Source: Bos javanicus (lineage: Eukaryota; Chordata; Mammalia; Artiodactyla; Bovidae). From it: a stretch of DNA of 64,000 bases. Position 1 is the first letter of the stretch. Every line of letters starts with the position of its first letter. Positions 38,242-52,069 of this stretch are shown piece after piece. Below the pieces are notes generated by a model, which had not been told where the DNA came from, searched no databases, and was given only the letters and a program-made list of their open reading frames with translations. Made by a program: the position numbers and the translations under genes. The stretch spans positions 682,001-746,000 of the forward strand of contig NW_026893631.1 in the NCBI RefSeq assembly GCF_032452875.1, read 5' to 3'.

Positions 38242-40962
38242 ATGATCAGTGTATGATAGCAAACATGATCAGCGCATGATCAGTCACATGATCAGCGCCA
38301 TTAAGTCACGTGATCACTACATGATAGTCATGTGATCAGTCCATGCTCAGTCACGGTATCAGTGCATGATCAGCCACGTGATCAGTGCATGATAGCCACG
38401 TGATCAGTGCATGATCAGCCACGTGATCAGTGCATGATCAGTCACGTGATCAGTGCATGATTGCACGTGATCAGTGCATGATCAGTCACGTGATCAGTGC
38501 ATGATCAGCCACGTGATCAGTGCATGATCAGCCACGTGATCAGTGCATGATAGCCACGTGATCAGTGCATGATAGCCACGTGATCAGTGCATGATCAGCC
38601 ACGTGATCAGTGCATGATAGCCACGTGATCAGTGCATGATCAGCCACGTGATCAGTGCATGATAGCCACGTGATCAGTGCATGATCAGTCACGTGATCAG
38701 TGCATGATCAGGCACGTGATCAGTGCATGATCAGCCACGTGATCAGTGCATGATAGCCACGTGATCAGTGCATGATCAGTCACGTGATCAGTGCATGATC
38801 AGTCACGTGATCAGTACATGGTAGCTACGTGATCAGTGCATGATCAGCCACGTGATCAGTGCATGATAGCCACGTGATCAGTGCATGATCAGTCACGTGA
38901 TCAGTGCATGATCAGTCACGTGATCAGTGCATGATCAGCCACGTGATCAGTGCATGATCAGCCACGTGATCAGTGCATGATAGCCACGTGATCAGTGCAT
39001 GATCAGTCACGTGATCAGTGCATGATCAGCCACGTGATCAGTGCATGATAGCCACGTGATCAGTGCATGATCAGTCACGTGATCAGTGCATGATCAGTCA
39101 CGTGATCAGTGCATGATCAGCCACGTGATCAGTGCATGATCAGTCACGTGATCAGTGCATGATCAGCCACGTGATCAGTGCATGATCAGTCACGTGATCA
39201 GTGCATGGTAGCTACGTGATCAGTGCATGATCAGCCACGTGATCAGTGCATGATAGCCACGTGATCAGTGCATGATCAGTCACGTGATCAGTGCATGATC
39301 AGTCACGTGATCAGTGCATGATCAGTTACGTGATCAGTGCATGATCAGTCACGTGACCAGTATATGGTAGCTACGTGATCATTGCATGATCAGCCACGTG
39401 ATCAGTGCATGATAGCCACGTGATCAGTGCATGATCAGTTACGTGAGCAGTGTATGATCAGCCACGTGATCAGTGCATGAGTGCCACGTGATCAGTGCAT
39501 GATCAGTCACGTGACAGTGTGTGATCAGCCACGTGATCAGTGCATGATCAGCCACGTGATCAGTGCATGATAGCCACGTGATCAGTGCATGATCAGTTAC
39601 GTGATCAGTGTATGATCAGCCACGTGATCAGTGCATGATCAGACACGTGATCAGTGTATGATCAGCCACGTGATCAGTGCATGATATCCACGTGATCAGT
39701 GCATGATCAGTCACGTGATCAGTGCATGATCAGCCACGTGATCAGTGCATGATCAGTCACGTGATCAGTGCATGATCAATTACGTGATCAGTGCATGATC
39801 AGCCACGTGATCAGTGCATGATAGCCACGTGATCAGTGCATGATCAGTCACGTGATCAGTGCATGATCAGTCACTGATCAGTGCATGATCATTTACGTGA
39901 TCAGTGCATGATCAGTCACGTGATCAGTATATGGTAGCTACGTGATCATTGCATGATCAGCACGTGATCAGTGCATGATAGCCACGTGATCAGTGCATGA
40001 TCAGTCACGTGATCAGTGCATGATCAGCCACGTGATCAGTGCATGAGTGCCACGTGATCAGTGCATGATCAGTCACGTGACAGTGCATGATAATCCACGT
40101 GATCAGTGCATGATCAGCCACGTGATCAGTGCATGATAGCCACGTGATCAGTGCATGATCAGTCACGTGATCAGTGCATGATCAGCCACGTGATCAGTGC
40201 ATGATCAGCCACGTGATCAGTGCATGATCAGCCACGTGATCAGTGCATGATAGCCACGTGATCAGTGCATGATCAGTCACGTGATCAGTGCATGATCAGT
40301 CACGTGATCAGTGCATGATCAGCCACGTGATCAGTGCATGATCAGTCACGTGATCAGTGCATGATAGCTACGTGATCAGTGCATGATCAGCCACGTGATC
40401 AGTGCATGATAGCCACGTGATCAGTGCATGATAGCCACGTGATCAGTGCATGATCAGTCACGTGATCAGTATGATCAGCCACGTGATCAGTGCATGATAG
40501 CCACGTGATCAGTGCATGATCAGCCACGTGATCAGTGCATGATAGCCACGTGATCAGTGCATGATCAGCCACGTGATCAGTGCATGATCAGTCACGTGAT
40601 CAGTGCATGATCAGTCACGTGATCAGTGCATGATCAGCCACGTGATCAGTGCATGTCAGTCATGTATCAGTGCATGATAGCCCATGATCAGTGCATGATC
40701 AGTCCCGTGATCAGTGCATGATCAGCCACGTGATCAGTGCATGATAGCCACGTGATCAGTGCATGATCAGTCACGTGATCAGTGCATGATCAGCCACGTG
40801 ATCAGTGCATGATCAGCCACGTGATCAGTGCATACAATTACGTGATCAGTGCATGATCAGCCACGTGATCAGTGCATGATAGCCACGTGATCAGTGCATG
40901 ATCATTCACGTGATCAGTGTATGATCAGCCACGTGAACAGTGCATGCTCAGTCACGTGATCA

Positions 40963-41206
40963 GGGCCTGCTGAGCTGCGTGATTACTGTCTGCTCATCTG
41001 CTTGACAATTGCCAGCTGAGCTGCACGATTCCTGCCTGTCATCTGCTTGACAATTGCCAGCTGTGCTGCGTAATTCCTGCCTGCTCAGCTGCTTGATTAT
41101 TGCCAGCTGAGCAGCATGATTCCTCACAGCTGAGTTCCATGATTATTGCCTGCTGACTGTTTGATTCGTGCCTACTCAGCTCTTTGTTTATTGCCTCCAG
41201 AGGCAC
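40963..41206 (+). repeat. Island 22, type A1
   Basis: This is a 244-bp A body in B context, landmark 304 bp upstream. Subrepeat 2 has GCACGATT and subrepeat 5 GATTCGTGCC, unlike A1 islands 16, 18 and 20. It marks the end of the regular five-copy series. Confidence 0.93.
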
Positions 41207-44200
41207 ATGATCAGTGTATGATAGCAAACATGATCAGCGCATGATCAGTCACATGATCAGCGCCATTAAGTCACGTGATCACTACATGATAGTCATGTGA
41301 TCAGTCCATGCTCAGTCACGGTATCAGTGCATGATCAGCCACGTGATCAGTGCATGATAGCCACGTGATCAGTGCATGATAGCCACGTGATCAGTGCATG
41401 ATCAGCCACGTGATCAGTGCATGATAGCTACGTGATCAGTGCATGATCAGTCACGTGATCAGTGCATGACCAGGCACGTGATCAGTGCATGATCAGCCAC
41501 GTGATCAGTGCATGATAGCCACGTGATCAGTGCATGATCAGTCACGTGATCAGTGCATGATCAGTCACGTGACAGGTACATGGTAGCTACATGATCATTG
41601 CATGATCAGCCACGTGATCAGTGCATGATAGCCACGTGATCAGTGCATGATCAGTCACGTGATCAGTGCATGATAGCTGTGATCAGTGCATGATCAGCCA
41701 CGTGATCAGTGCATGATAGCCACGTGATCAGTGCATGATCAGTCACGTGATCAGTGCATGATCAGTCACGTGATCAGTGCATGATCAGCCACGTGATCAG
41801 TGCATGATCAGTCACGTGACCAGTGCATGGTAGCTACGTGATCAGTGCATGATCAGCCACGTGATCAGTGCATGATAGCCACGTGATCAGTGCATGATCA
41901 GTCACGTGATCAGTGCATGATCAGCCACGTGATCAGTGCATGAGTGCCACGTGATCAGTGCATGATCAGTCACGTGACAGTGCATGATCAGCCACGTGAT
42001 CAGTGCATGATCAGCCACGTGATCAGTGCATGATAGCCACGTGATCAGTGCATGATCAGTCACGTGATCAGTGCATGATCAGCCACGTGATCAGTGCATG
42101 ATCAGACACGTGATCAGTGCATGATCAGCCACGTGATCAGTGCATGATAGCCACGTGATCAGTGCATGATCAGTCACGTGATCATGTGTGATCAGCCACG
42201 TGATCAGTGCATGATCAGTCACGTGATCAGTGCATGATCAATTACGTGATCAGTGCATGATCAGTCACGTGACCAGTGCATGGATGCTACGTGATCAGTG
42301 CATGATCAGCCACGTGATCAGTGCATGATAGCCACGTGATCAGTGCATGATCAGTCACGTGATCAGTGCATGATCAGTCACGTGATCAGTGCATGATCAT
42401 TTACGTGATCAGTGCATGATCAGTCACGTGACCAGTGTATGATAGCTACGTGATCATTGCATGATCAGCCACGTGATCAGTGCATGATAGCCACGTGATC
42501 AGTGCATGATCAGTTACGTGATCAGTGTATGATCAGCCACGTGATCAGTGCATGATTCCCACGTGATCAGTGCATGATCAGTCACGTGACAGTGTGTGAT
42601 CAGCCACGTGATCAGTGCATGATCAGCCACGTGATCAGTGCATGATAGCCACGTGATCAGTGCATGATCAGTCACGTGATCAGTGCATGATCAGCCACGT
42701 GATCAGTGCATGATCAGACACGTGATCAGTGCATGATCAGCCACGTGATCAGTGCATGATATCCACGTGATCAGTGCATGATCAGTCACGTGATCAGTGC
42801 ATGATCAGTCACGTGATCAGTGCATGATCAGCCACGTGATCAGTGCATGATCAGTCACGTGATCAGTGCATGATAGCTGCGTGATCAGTGCATGATCAGC
42901 CACGTGATCAGTGCATGATAGCCACGTGATCAGTGCATGATAGCCACGTGATCAGTGCATGATCAGTCACGTGATCAGTGCATGATCAGTCACGTGACCA
43001 GTGCATGATAGCTACGTGATCAGTGCATGATCAGCCACGTGATCAGTGCATGATAGCCACGTGATCAGTGCATGATCAGTCACGTGATCAGTGCATGATA
43101 GCCACGTGATCAGTGCATGATCAGCCACGTGATCAGTGCATGATAGCCACGTGATCAGTGCATGATCAGTCACGTGATCAGTGCATGATCAGTCACGTGA
43201 TCAGTGCATGATCAGCCACGTGATCAGTGCATGATCAGTCACGTGATCAGTGCATGTTAGCTACGTGATCAGTGCATGATCAGCCACGTGATCAGTGCAT
43301 GATAGCCACGTGATCAGTGCATGATCAGTCACGTGATCAGTGCATGATCAGTCACGTGATCAGTGCATGATCATTTACGTGATCAGTGCATGATCAGTCA
43401 CGTGACCAGTATATGGTAGCTACGTGATCATTGCATGATCAGCCACGTGAGCAGTGCATGATAGCCACGTGATCAGTGCATGATCAGTTACGTGATCAGT
43501 GTATGATCAGCCACGTGATCAGTGCATGAGTGCCACGTGATCAGTGCATGATCAGTCACGTGACAGTGTGTGATCAGCCACGTGACAGTGCATGATCAGC
43601 CACGTGATCAGTGCATGATAGCCACGTGATCAGTGCATGATCAGTCACGTGATCAGTGTATGATCAGCCACGTGATCAGTGCATGATCAGTCACGTGATC
43701 AGTGCATGATCAGCCACGTGATCAGTGCATGATCAGTCACGTGATCAGTGCATGATAGCTGCGTGATCAGTGCATGATCAGCCACGTGATCAGTGCATGA
43801 TAGCCACGTGATCAGTGCATGATCAGTCACGTGATCAGTGCATGATCAGCCACGTGATCAGTGCATGATCAGACACGTGATCAGTGCATGATCAGCCACG
43901 TGATCAGTGCATGATATCCACGTGATCAGTGCATGATCAGTCACGTGATCAGTGCATGATCAGTCACGTGATCAGTGCATGATCAGCCACGTGATCAGTG
44001 CATGATCAGTCACGTGATCAGTGCATGATAGCTACGTGATCAGTGCATGATCAGCCACGTGATCAGTGCATGATAGCCACGTGATCAGTGCATGATCAGC
44101 CACGTGATCAGTGCATGATCAGCCACGTGATCAGTGCATGATTGCCACGTGATCAGTGCATGATCAGTCACGTGATCAGTGCATGATCAGGCACGTGATC

Positions 44201-45197
44201 AGTGCATGATCAGCCACGTGATCAGTGCATGATAGCCACGTGATCAGTGCATGATCAGTCACGTGATCAGTGTATGATCAGTCACGTGACCAGTACATGG
44301 TAGCTACATGATCATTGCATGATCAGCCACGTGATAGTGCATGATAGCCACGTGATCAGTGCATGATCAGTCACGTGATCAGTGCATGATCAGTCATGTG
44401 ATCAGTGCATGATCAGGCACGTGATCAGTGCATGATCAGCCACGTGATCAGTGCATGATAGCCACGTGATCAGTGCATGATCAGTCACGTGATCAGTGCA
44501 TGATCAGTCACGTGATCAGTGCATGATCAGCCACGTGATCAGTGCATGATCAATTACGTGATCAGTGCATGATCAGTCACGTGATCAGTGCATGATAGCT
44601 GCGTGATCAGTGCATGATCAGCCACGTGATCAGTGCATGATAGCCACGTGATCAGTGCATGATCAGTCACGTGATCAGTGCATGATCAGTCACGTGATCA
44701 GTGCATGATCAGCCACGTGATCAGTGCATGATCAGTCACGTGATCAGTGCATGATCAGCCACGTGATCAGTGCATGATCAGCCACGTGACAGTGCATGAT
44801 CAGTTACGTGATCAGTGCATGATCAGCCACGTGATCAGTGCATGATAGCCACGTGATCAGTGCATGATCAGCCACGTGATCAGTGCATGATCAGTCACGT
44901 GATCAGTGCATGATCAGTCACGTGATCAGTGCATGATCATCACGTGATCAGTGCATGTCAGTCATGTGTCAGTGCATGATAGCCCGTGATCAGTGCATGA
45001 TCAGTCCCGTGATCAGTGCATGATCAGCCACGTGATCAGTGCATGATCAGCCACGTGATCAGTGCATGACAATTACGTGATCAGTGCATGATCAGCCACG
45101 TGATCAGTGCATGATAGCCACGTGATCAGTGCATGATCATTCACGTGATCAGTGTATGATCAGCCACGTGAACAGTGCATGCTCAGTCACGTGATCA
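40963..45197 (+). repeat. Island-poor connector between two higher-order organisations
   Basis: Only the A1 island at 40963-41206 is present, followed by about 4.0 kb of near-perfect 23-bp units. The stretch contains three GATCAGACACG landmarks without an island (about 42098, 42712, 43867). A segment from about 44090 to 44800 resembles the sequence normally following an A1 island (compare 31558-32200: GATTGCCACG, GATCAGGCACG, GTCATGTGATC, GGTAGCTACATG). A GTCATGT landmark at 44961 precedes the next island. It looks assembled from pieces of the 4.94-kb repeat by unequal exchange. Confidence 0.75.
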
Positions 45198-45437
45198 GGG
45201 CCTGCTGAGCTGCGTGATTACTGTCTGCTCATCTGCTTGACAATTGCCAGCTGAGCTGCACGATTCCTGCCTGTCATCTGCTTGACAATTGCCAGCTGTG
45301 CTGCATAATTCCTGCCTGCTCAGCTGCTTGATTATTGCCAGCTGAGCAGCATGATTCCTCACAGCTGAGTTCCATGATTATTGCCTGCTGACTGATTCCT
45401 GCCTACTCAGCTCTTTGTTCATTGCCTCCAGAGGCAC
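45198..45437 (+). repeat. Island 23, A/B mosaic
   Basis: This island is 240 bp. It has B-like GCACGATT and GCATAATT, then A-like CTCAGCTGCTTG, CCTCACAGC and GATTATTGCC. B-like GACTGATTCCTG and TTCATTGCC follow, then A-like CCAGAGGCAC and GATAGCAAAC, and finally a B tail (AATGCATGATAAGCC). Several switches of type make it a mosaic. Confidence 0.9.
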
Positions 45438-47757
45438 ATGATCAGTGTATGATAGCAAACATGATCAGCACATGATCAGTCACATGATCAATGCATGATA
45501 AGCCACGTGATCAGTGCATGATCAGTCACGTGATCAGTGCATGATCAGTCATGTGATCAGTGCATGATAGCTGCGTGATCAGTGCATGATCAGCCACGTG
45601 ATCAGTGCATGATAGCCACGTGATCAGTGCATGATCAGTCACGTGATCAGTGCATGATAGCTACGTGATCAGTGCATGATCAGCCACGTGATCAGTGCAT
45701 GATAGCCACGTGATCAGTGCATGATCAGTCACGTGATCAGTGCATGATCAGTCACGTGATCAGTGCATGATCAGTCACGTGATCAGTGCATGATCAGTCA
45801 CGTGACCAGTGCATGGTAGCTACGTGATCAGTGCATGATCAGCCACGTGATCAGTGCATGATAGCCACGTGATCAGTGCATGATCAGTCACGTGATCAGT
45901 GCATGATCAGCCACGTGATCAGTGCATGATCAGTCACGTGATCAGTGCATGATCAGCCACGTGATCAGTGCATGATCAGCCACGTGATCAGTGCATGATC
46001 AGTCACGTGATCAGTGCATGATCAGCCACGTGATCAGTGCATGATAGCCACGTGATCAGTGCATGATCAGTCACGTGATCAGTGCATGATCAGTCACGTG
46101 ATCAGTGCATGATCAGCCACGTGATCAGTGCATGATCAGTCACGTGATCAGTGCATGATAGCTACGTGATCAGTGCATGATCAGCCCGTGATCAGTGCAT
46201 GATAGCCACGTGATCAGTGCATGATAGCCACGTGATCAGTGCATGATCAGTCACGTGATCAGTGCATGATCAGCCACGTGATCAGTGCATGATAGCCACG
46301 TGATCAGTGCATGATCAGCCACGTGATCAGTGCATGATCAGCCACGTGATCAGTGCATGATAGCCACGTGATCAGTGCATGATCAGTCACGTGATCAGTG
46401 CATGATCAGTCACGTGATCAGTGCATGATCAGCCACGTGATCAGTGCATGATAGCCACGTGATCAGTGCATGATCAGTCACGTGATCAGTGCATGATCAG
46501 TCACGTGACCAGTACATGGTAGCTACGTGATCATTGCATGATCAGCCACGTGATAGTGCATGATAGCCACGTGATCAGTGCATGATCAGTCACGTGATCA
46601 GTGCATGATCAGCCACGTGATCAGTGCATGATCAATTACGTGATCAGTGCATGATCAGTCACGTGATCAGTGCATGGTAGCTGCGTGATCAGTGCATGAT
46701 CAGCCACGTGATCAGTGCATGATAGCCACGTGATCAGTGCATGATCAGTCACGTGATCAGTGCATGATCAGCCACGTGATCAGTGCATGATCAGTCACGT
46801 GATCATCACGTGATTGCTGCGTGATCAGTGCATGATCAGCCACGTGATCAGTGCATGATAGCCACGTGATCAGTGCATGATAGCCACGTGATCAGTGCAT
46901 GATCAGTCACGTGATCAGTGCATGATCAGCCACGTGATCAGTGCATGATCAGTCACGTGATCAGTGCATGATCAGTCACGTGATCAGTGCATGATCAGCC
47001 ACGTGATCAGTGCATGATCAGCCACGTGATCAGCACATGATAGCTGCGTGATCAGTGCATGATCAGCCACGTGATCAGTGCATGATAGCCACGTGATCAG
47101 TGCATGATCATCCACGTGATCAGTGCATGATCAGCCACGTGATCAGTGCATGATAGCCACGTGATCAGTGCATGATCAGTCACGTGATCAGTGCATGATC
47201 AGTCACGTGATCAGTGCATGATCAGCCACGTGATCAGTGCATGATCAGCCACGTGATCAGTGCATGATCAATTACGTGATCAGTGCATGATCAGTCACGT
47301 GATCAGTGCATGGTAGCTACGTGATCAGTGCATGATCAGCCACGTGATCAGTGCATGATAGCCACGTGATCAGTGCATGATCAGCCACGTGATCAGTGCA
47401 TGATCAGTCACGTGATCAGTGCATGATCAGTCACGTGATCAGTGCATGATCATCACGTGATCAGTGCATGTCAGTCATGTATCAGTGCATGATAGCCCGT
47501 GATCAGTGCATGATCAGTCCCGTGATCAGTGCATGATCAGCCACGTGATCAGTGCATGATAGCCACGTGATCAGTGCATGATCAGTCACGTGATCAGTGC
47601 ATGATCAGCCACGTGATCAGTGCATGATCAGCCACGTGATCAGTGCATGATCAGCCACGTGATCAGTGCATGATCAATCACGTGATCAGTGCATGATCAG
47701 TCACGTGATCAGTGTATGATCAGCCACGTGAACAGTGCATGCTCAGTCACGTGATCA

Positions 47758-47997
47758 GGGCCTGCTGAGCTGCGTGATTACTGTCTGCTCATCTGCTTGA
47801 CAATTGCCAGCTGAGCTGCACGATTCCTGCCTGTCATCTGCTTGACAATTGCCAGCTGTGCTGCATATTTCCTGCCTGCTCATCTACTTGATTATTGCCA
47901 GCTGAGCAGCATGATTTCTCAGAGCTGAGTTCCATGATTATAGCCTGCTGACTGATTCCTGCCTACTCAGCTCTTTGTTCATTGCCTCCAGAGGCAC
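47758..47997 (+). repeat. Island 24, mostly type B
   Basis: This 240-bp island is B-like from GCATATTTCC through GACTGATTCCTG, with the B tail GACACCAAAC. It ends with the A form CCAGAGGCAC and has A-like TTGCCAGCTGTG. The landmark is 285 bp upstream. It forms a doublet with island 25 (977 bp). Confidence 0.9.
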
Positions 47998-48734
47998 ATG
48001 ATCAGTGTATGACACCAAACATGATCAGCAGCATGATCAGTCACATGATCAGTGCATGATAAGCCACGTGATCAGTGCATGATCAATTACGTGATCAGTG
48101 CATGATCAGTCACGTGACCAGTACATGGTAGCTGCGTGATCATGCATGATCAGCCACGTGATCAGTGCATGATAGCCACGTGATCAGTGCATGATCAGTC
48201 ACGTGATCAGTGCATGATCAGTCACGTGATCAGTGCATGATCAGCCACGTGATCAGTGCATGATCAGTCACGTGATCAGTGCATGATCAGTCACGTGACC
48301 AGTGCATGGTAGCTACGTGATCATTGCATGATCAGCCACGTGATCAGTGCATGATCAGCCACGTGATCAGTGCATGATCAGTCACGTGATCAGTACATGA
48401 TAGCTACGTGATCAGTGCATGATCAGCCACGTGATCAGTGCATGATCAGCCACGTGATCAGTGCATGATCAGTCACGTGATCAGTGCATGATAGCCACGT
48501 GATCAGTGCATGATCAGCCACGTGATCAGTGCATGATCAGCCACGTGATCAGTGCATGATCAGTTACGTGATCAGTGTATGATCAGCCACGTGATCAGTG
48601 CATGGTCAGACACGTGAACAGTGTATGATCAGCCACGTGATCAGTGCATGATATCCAAGTGATCAGTGCATGATCAATCACGTGATCAGTGTATGATCAG
48701 CCACGTGAACAGTGCATGCTCAGTCACGTGATCA

Positions 48735-48978
48735 GGGCCTGCTGAGCTGCGTGATTACTGTCTGCTCATCTGCTTGACAATTGCCAGCTGAGCTGCATGA
48801 TTCCTGCCTGTCATCTGCTTGACAATTGCCAGCTGTGCTGCGTAATTCCTGCCTGCTCAGCTGCTTGATTATTGCCAGCTGAGCAGCATGATTCCTCACA
48901 GCTGAGTTCCATGATTATTGCCTGCTGACTGTTTGATTCGTGCCTACTCAGCTCTTTGTTTATTGCCTCCAGAGGCAC
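48735..48978 (+). repeat. Island 25, type A2
   Basis: This is a 244-bp A island in A context, landmark 131 bp upstream at 48604. It is followed by another A2 island at 1,408 bp, the only such A2-A2 interval seen. Confidence 0.93.
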
Positions 48979-50142
48979 ATGATCAGTGTATGATAGCAAA
49001 CATGATCAGCGCATGATCAGTCACATGATCAGCGCCATTAAGTCACGTGATCACTACATGATAGTCATGTGATCAGTCCATGCTCAGTCACGGTATCAGT
49101 GCATGATCAGCCACGTGATCAGTGCATGATAGCCACGTGATCAGTGCATGATCAGCCACGTGATCAGTGCATGATCAGCCACGTGATCAGTGCATGATAG
49201 CTACGTGATCAGTGCATGATCAGTCACGTGATCAGTGCATGATCAGGCACGTGATCAGTGCATGATCAGCCACGTGATCAGTGCATGATAGCCACGTGAT
49301 CAGTGCATGATCAGTCACTGATCAGTGCATGATCAGTCACGTGACCAGTACATGGTAGCTACGTGATCAGTGCATGATCAGCCACGTGATCAGTGCATGA
49401 TAGCCACGTGATCAGTGCATGATCAGCCACGTGATCAGTGCATGATCAGCCACGTGATCAGTGCATGATAGCCACGTGATCAGTGCATGATCAGTCACGT
49501 GATCAGTGCATGATCAGTCACGTGATCAGTGCATGATCAGCCACGTGATCAGTGCATGATCAGCCACGTGATCAGTGCATGATCAATTACGTGATCAGTG
49601 CATGATCAGTCACGTGACCAGTACATGGTAGCTACGTGATCAGTGCATGATCAGCCACGTGATCAGTGCATGATAGCCACGTGATCAGTGCATGATCAGC
49701 CACGTGATCAGTGCATGATCAGTCACGTGATCAGTGCATGATCAGTCACGTGATCAGTGCATGATCAGTCACGTGATCAGTGCATGATCAGTCACGTGAT
49801 CAGTGCATGATAGCCACGTGATCAGTGCATGATAGCCACGTGATCAGTGCATGATAGCCACGTGATCAGTGCATGATAGCCACGTGATCAGTGCATGATC
49901 AGTCACGTGATCAGTGCATGATCAGCCACGTGATCAGTGCATGATCAGCCACGTGATCAGTGCATGATCAGTTACGTGAGCAGTGTATGATCAGCCACGT
50001 GATCAGTGCATGGTCAGACACGTGAACAGTGTATGATCAGCCACGTGATCAGTGCATGATATCCAAGTGATCAGTGCATGATCAATCACGTGATCAGTGT
50101 ATGATCAGCCACGTGAACAGTGCATGCTCAGTCACGTGATCA

Positions 50143-50386
50143 GGGCCTGCTGAGCTGCGTGATTACTGTCTGCTCATCTGCTTGACAATTGCCAGCTGAG
50201 CTGCATGATTCCTGCCTGTCATCTGCTTGACAATTGCCAGCTGTGCTGCGTAATTCCTGCCTGCTCAGCTGCTTGATTATTGCCAGCTGAGCAGCATGAT
50301 TCCTCACAGCTGAGTTCCATGATTATTGCCTGCTGACTGTTTGATTCGTGCCTACTCAGCTCTTTGTTTATTGCCTCCAGAGGCAC
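50143..50386 (+). repeat. Island 26, type A2
   Basis: This is a 244-bp A island in A context, landmark 131 bp upstream at 50012. Confidence 0.93.
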
Positions 50387-52069
50387 ATGATCAGTGTATG
50401 ATAGCAAACATGATCAGCGCATGATCAGTCACATGATCAGCGCCATTAAGTCACGTGATCACTACATGATAGTCATGTGATCAGTCCATGCTCAGTCACG
50501 GTATCAGTGCATGATCAGCCACGTGATCAGTGCATGATAGCCACGTGATCAGTGCATGATCAGCCACGTGATCAGTGCATGATCAGCCACGTGATCAGTG
50601 CATGATTGCTACGTGATCAGTGCATGATCAGTCACGTGATCAGTGCATGATCAGGCACGTGATCAGTGCATGATCAGCCACGTGATCAGTGCATGATAGC
50701 CACGTGATCAGTGCATGATCAGTCACTGATGGGTGCATGATCAGTCACGTGACCAGTACATGGTAGCTACGTGATCATTGCATGATCAGCCACGTGATAG
50801 TGCATGATAGCCACGTGATCAGTGCATGATCATCCACGTGATCAGTGCATGATCAGCCACGTGATCAGTGCATGATAGCCACGTGATCAGTGCATGATCA
50901 GTCACGTGATCAGTGCATGATCAGTCACGTGATCAGTGCATGATCAGCCACGTGATCAGTGCATGATCAGCCACGTGATCAGTGCATGATCAATTACGTG
51001 ATCAGTGCATGATCAGTCACGTGATCAGTGCATGATAGCCACGTGATCAGTGCATGATCAGCCACGTGATCAGTGCATGATAGCCACGTGATCAGTGCAT
51101 GATCAGCCACGTGATCAGTGCATGATCAGTCACGTGATCAGTGCATGATCAGTCACGTGATCAGTGCATGATCAATCACGTGATCAGTGCATGATCAGTC
51201 ACGTGATCAGTGCATGGTAGCTGCGTGATCAGTGCATGATCAGCCACGTGATCAGTGCATGATAGCCACGTGATCAGTGCATGATCAGTCACGTGATCAG
51301 TGCATGATCAGCCACGTGATCAGTGCATGATCAGCCACGTGATCAGTGCATGATCAGCCACGTGATCAGTGCATGATCAATTACGTGATCAGTGCATGAT
51401 CAGTCACGTGATCAGTGCATGATAGCTACGTGATCAGTGCATGATCAGCCACGTGATCAGTGCATGATAGCCACGTGATCAGTGCATGATCATCCACGTG
51501 ATCAGTGCATGATCAGTCACGTGATCAGTGCATGATCAGTCACGTGATCAGTGCATGATCAGCCACGTGATCAGTGCATGATCAGTCACGTGATCAGTGC
51601 ATGATAGCTACGTGATCAGTGCATGATCAGCCACGTGATCAGTGCATGATAGCCACGTGATCAGTGCATGATAGCCACGTGATCAGTGCATGATCAGTCA
51701 CGTGATCAGTGCATGATCAGCCACGTGATCAGTGCATGATGAGTCATGTAGTCAGTGCATGATAGCCCATGATCAGTGCATGATCAGTCCCGTGATCAGA
51801 TGATCAGCCACGTGATCAGTGCATGATAGCCACGTGATCAGTGCATGATCAGTCACGTGATCAGTGCATGATCAGCCACGTGATCAGTGCATGATCAGCC
51901 ACGTGATCAGTGCATGATCAGCCACGTGATCAGTGCATGATCAATCACGTGATCAGTGCATGATCAGCCACGTGATCAGTGCATGATAGCCACGTGATCA
52001 GTGCATGATCAGTCACGTGATCAGTGTATGATCAGCCACGTGAACAGTGCATGCTCAGTCACGTGATCA

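Larger units (their letters stand above)
36066..40962 (+). repeat. 4.94-kb higher-order repeat, copy 5 (shortened)
   Basis: The copy is 4,897 bp, about two basic units shorter than its sisters. Islands lie at offsets 0 and 1,932. The markers at 39637, about 39869 and 40462 arrive about 21 bp early relative to a 4,943-bp step, and the GTCATGT marker at 40659 is about 23 bp earlier still. So the shortfall comes from at least two separate losses of roughly one unit each. Near 40830 it carries a CATACAATTACGTG unit, which otherwise occurs upstream of B islands in the left zone. Confidence 0.9.
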
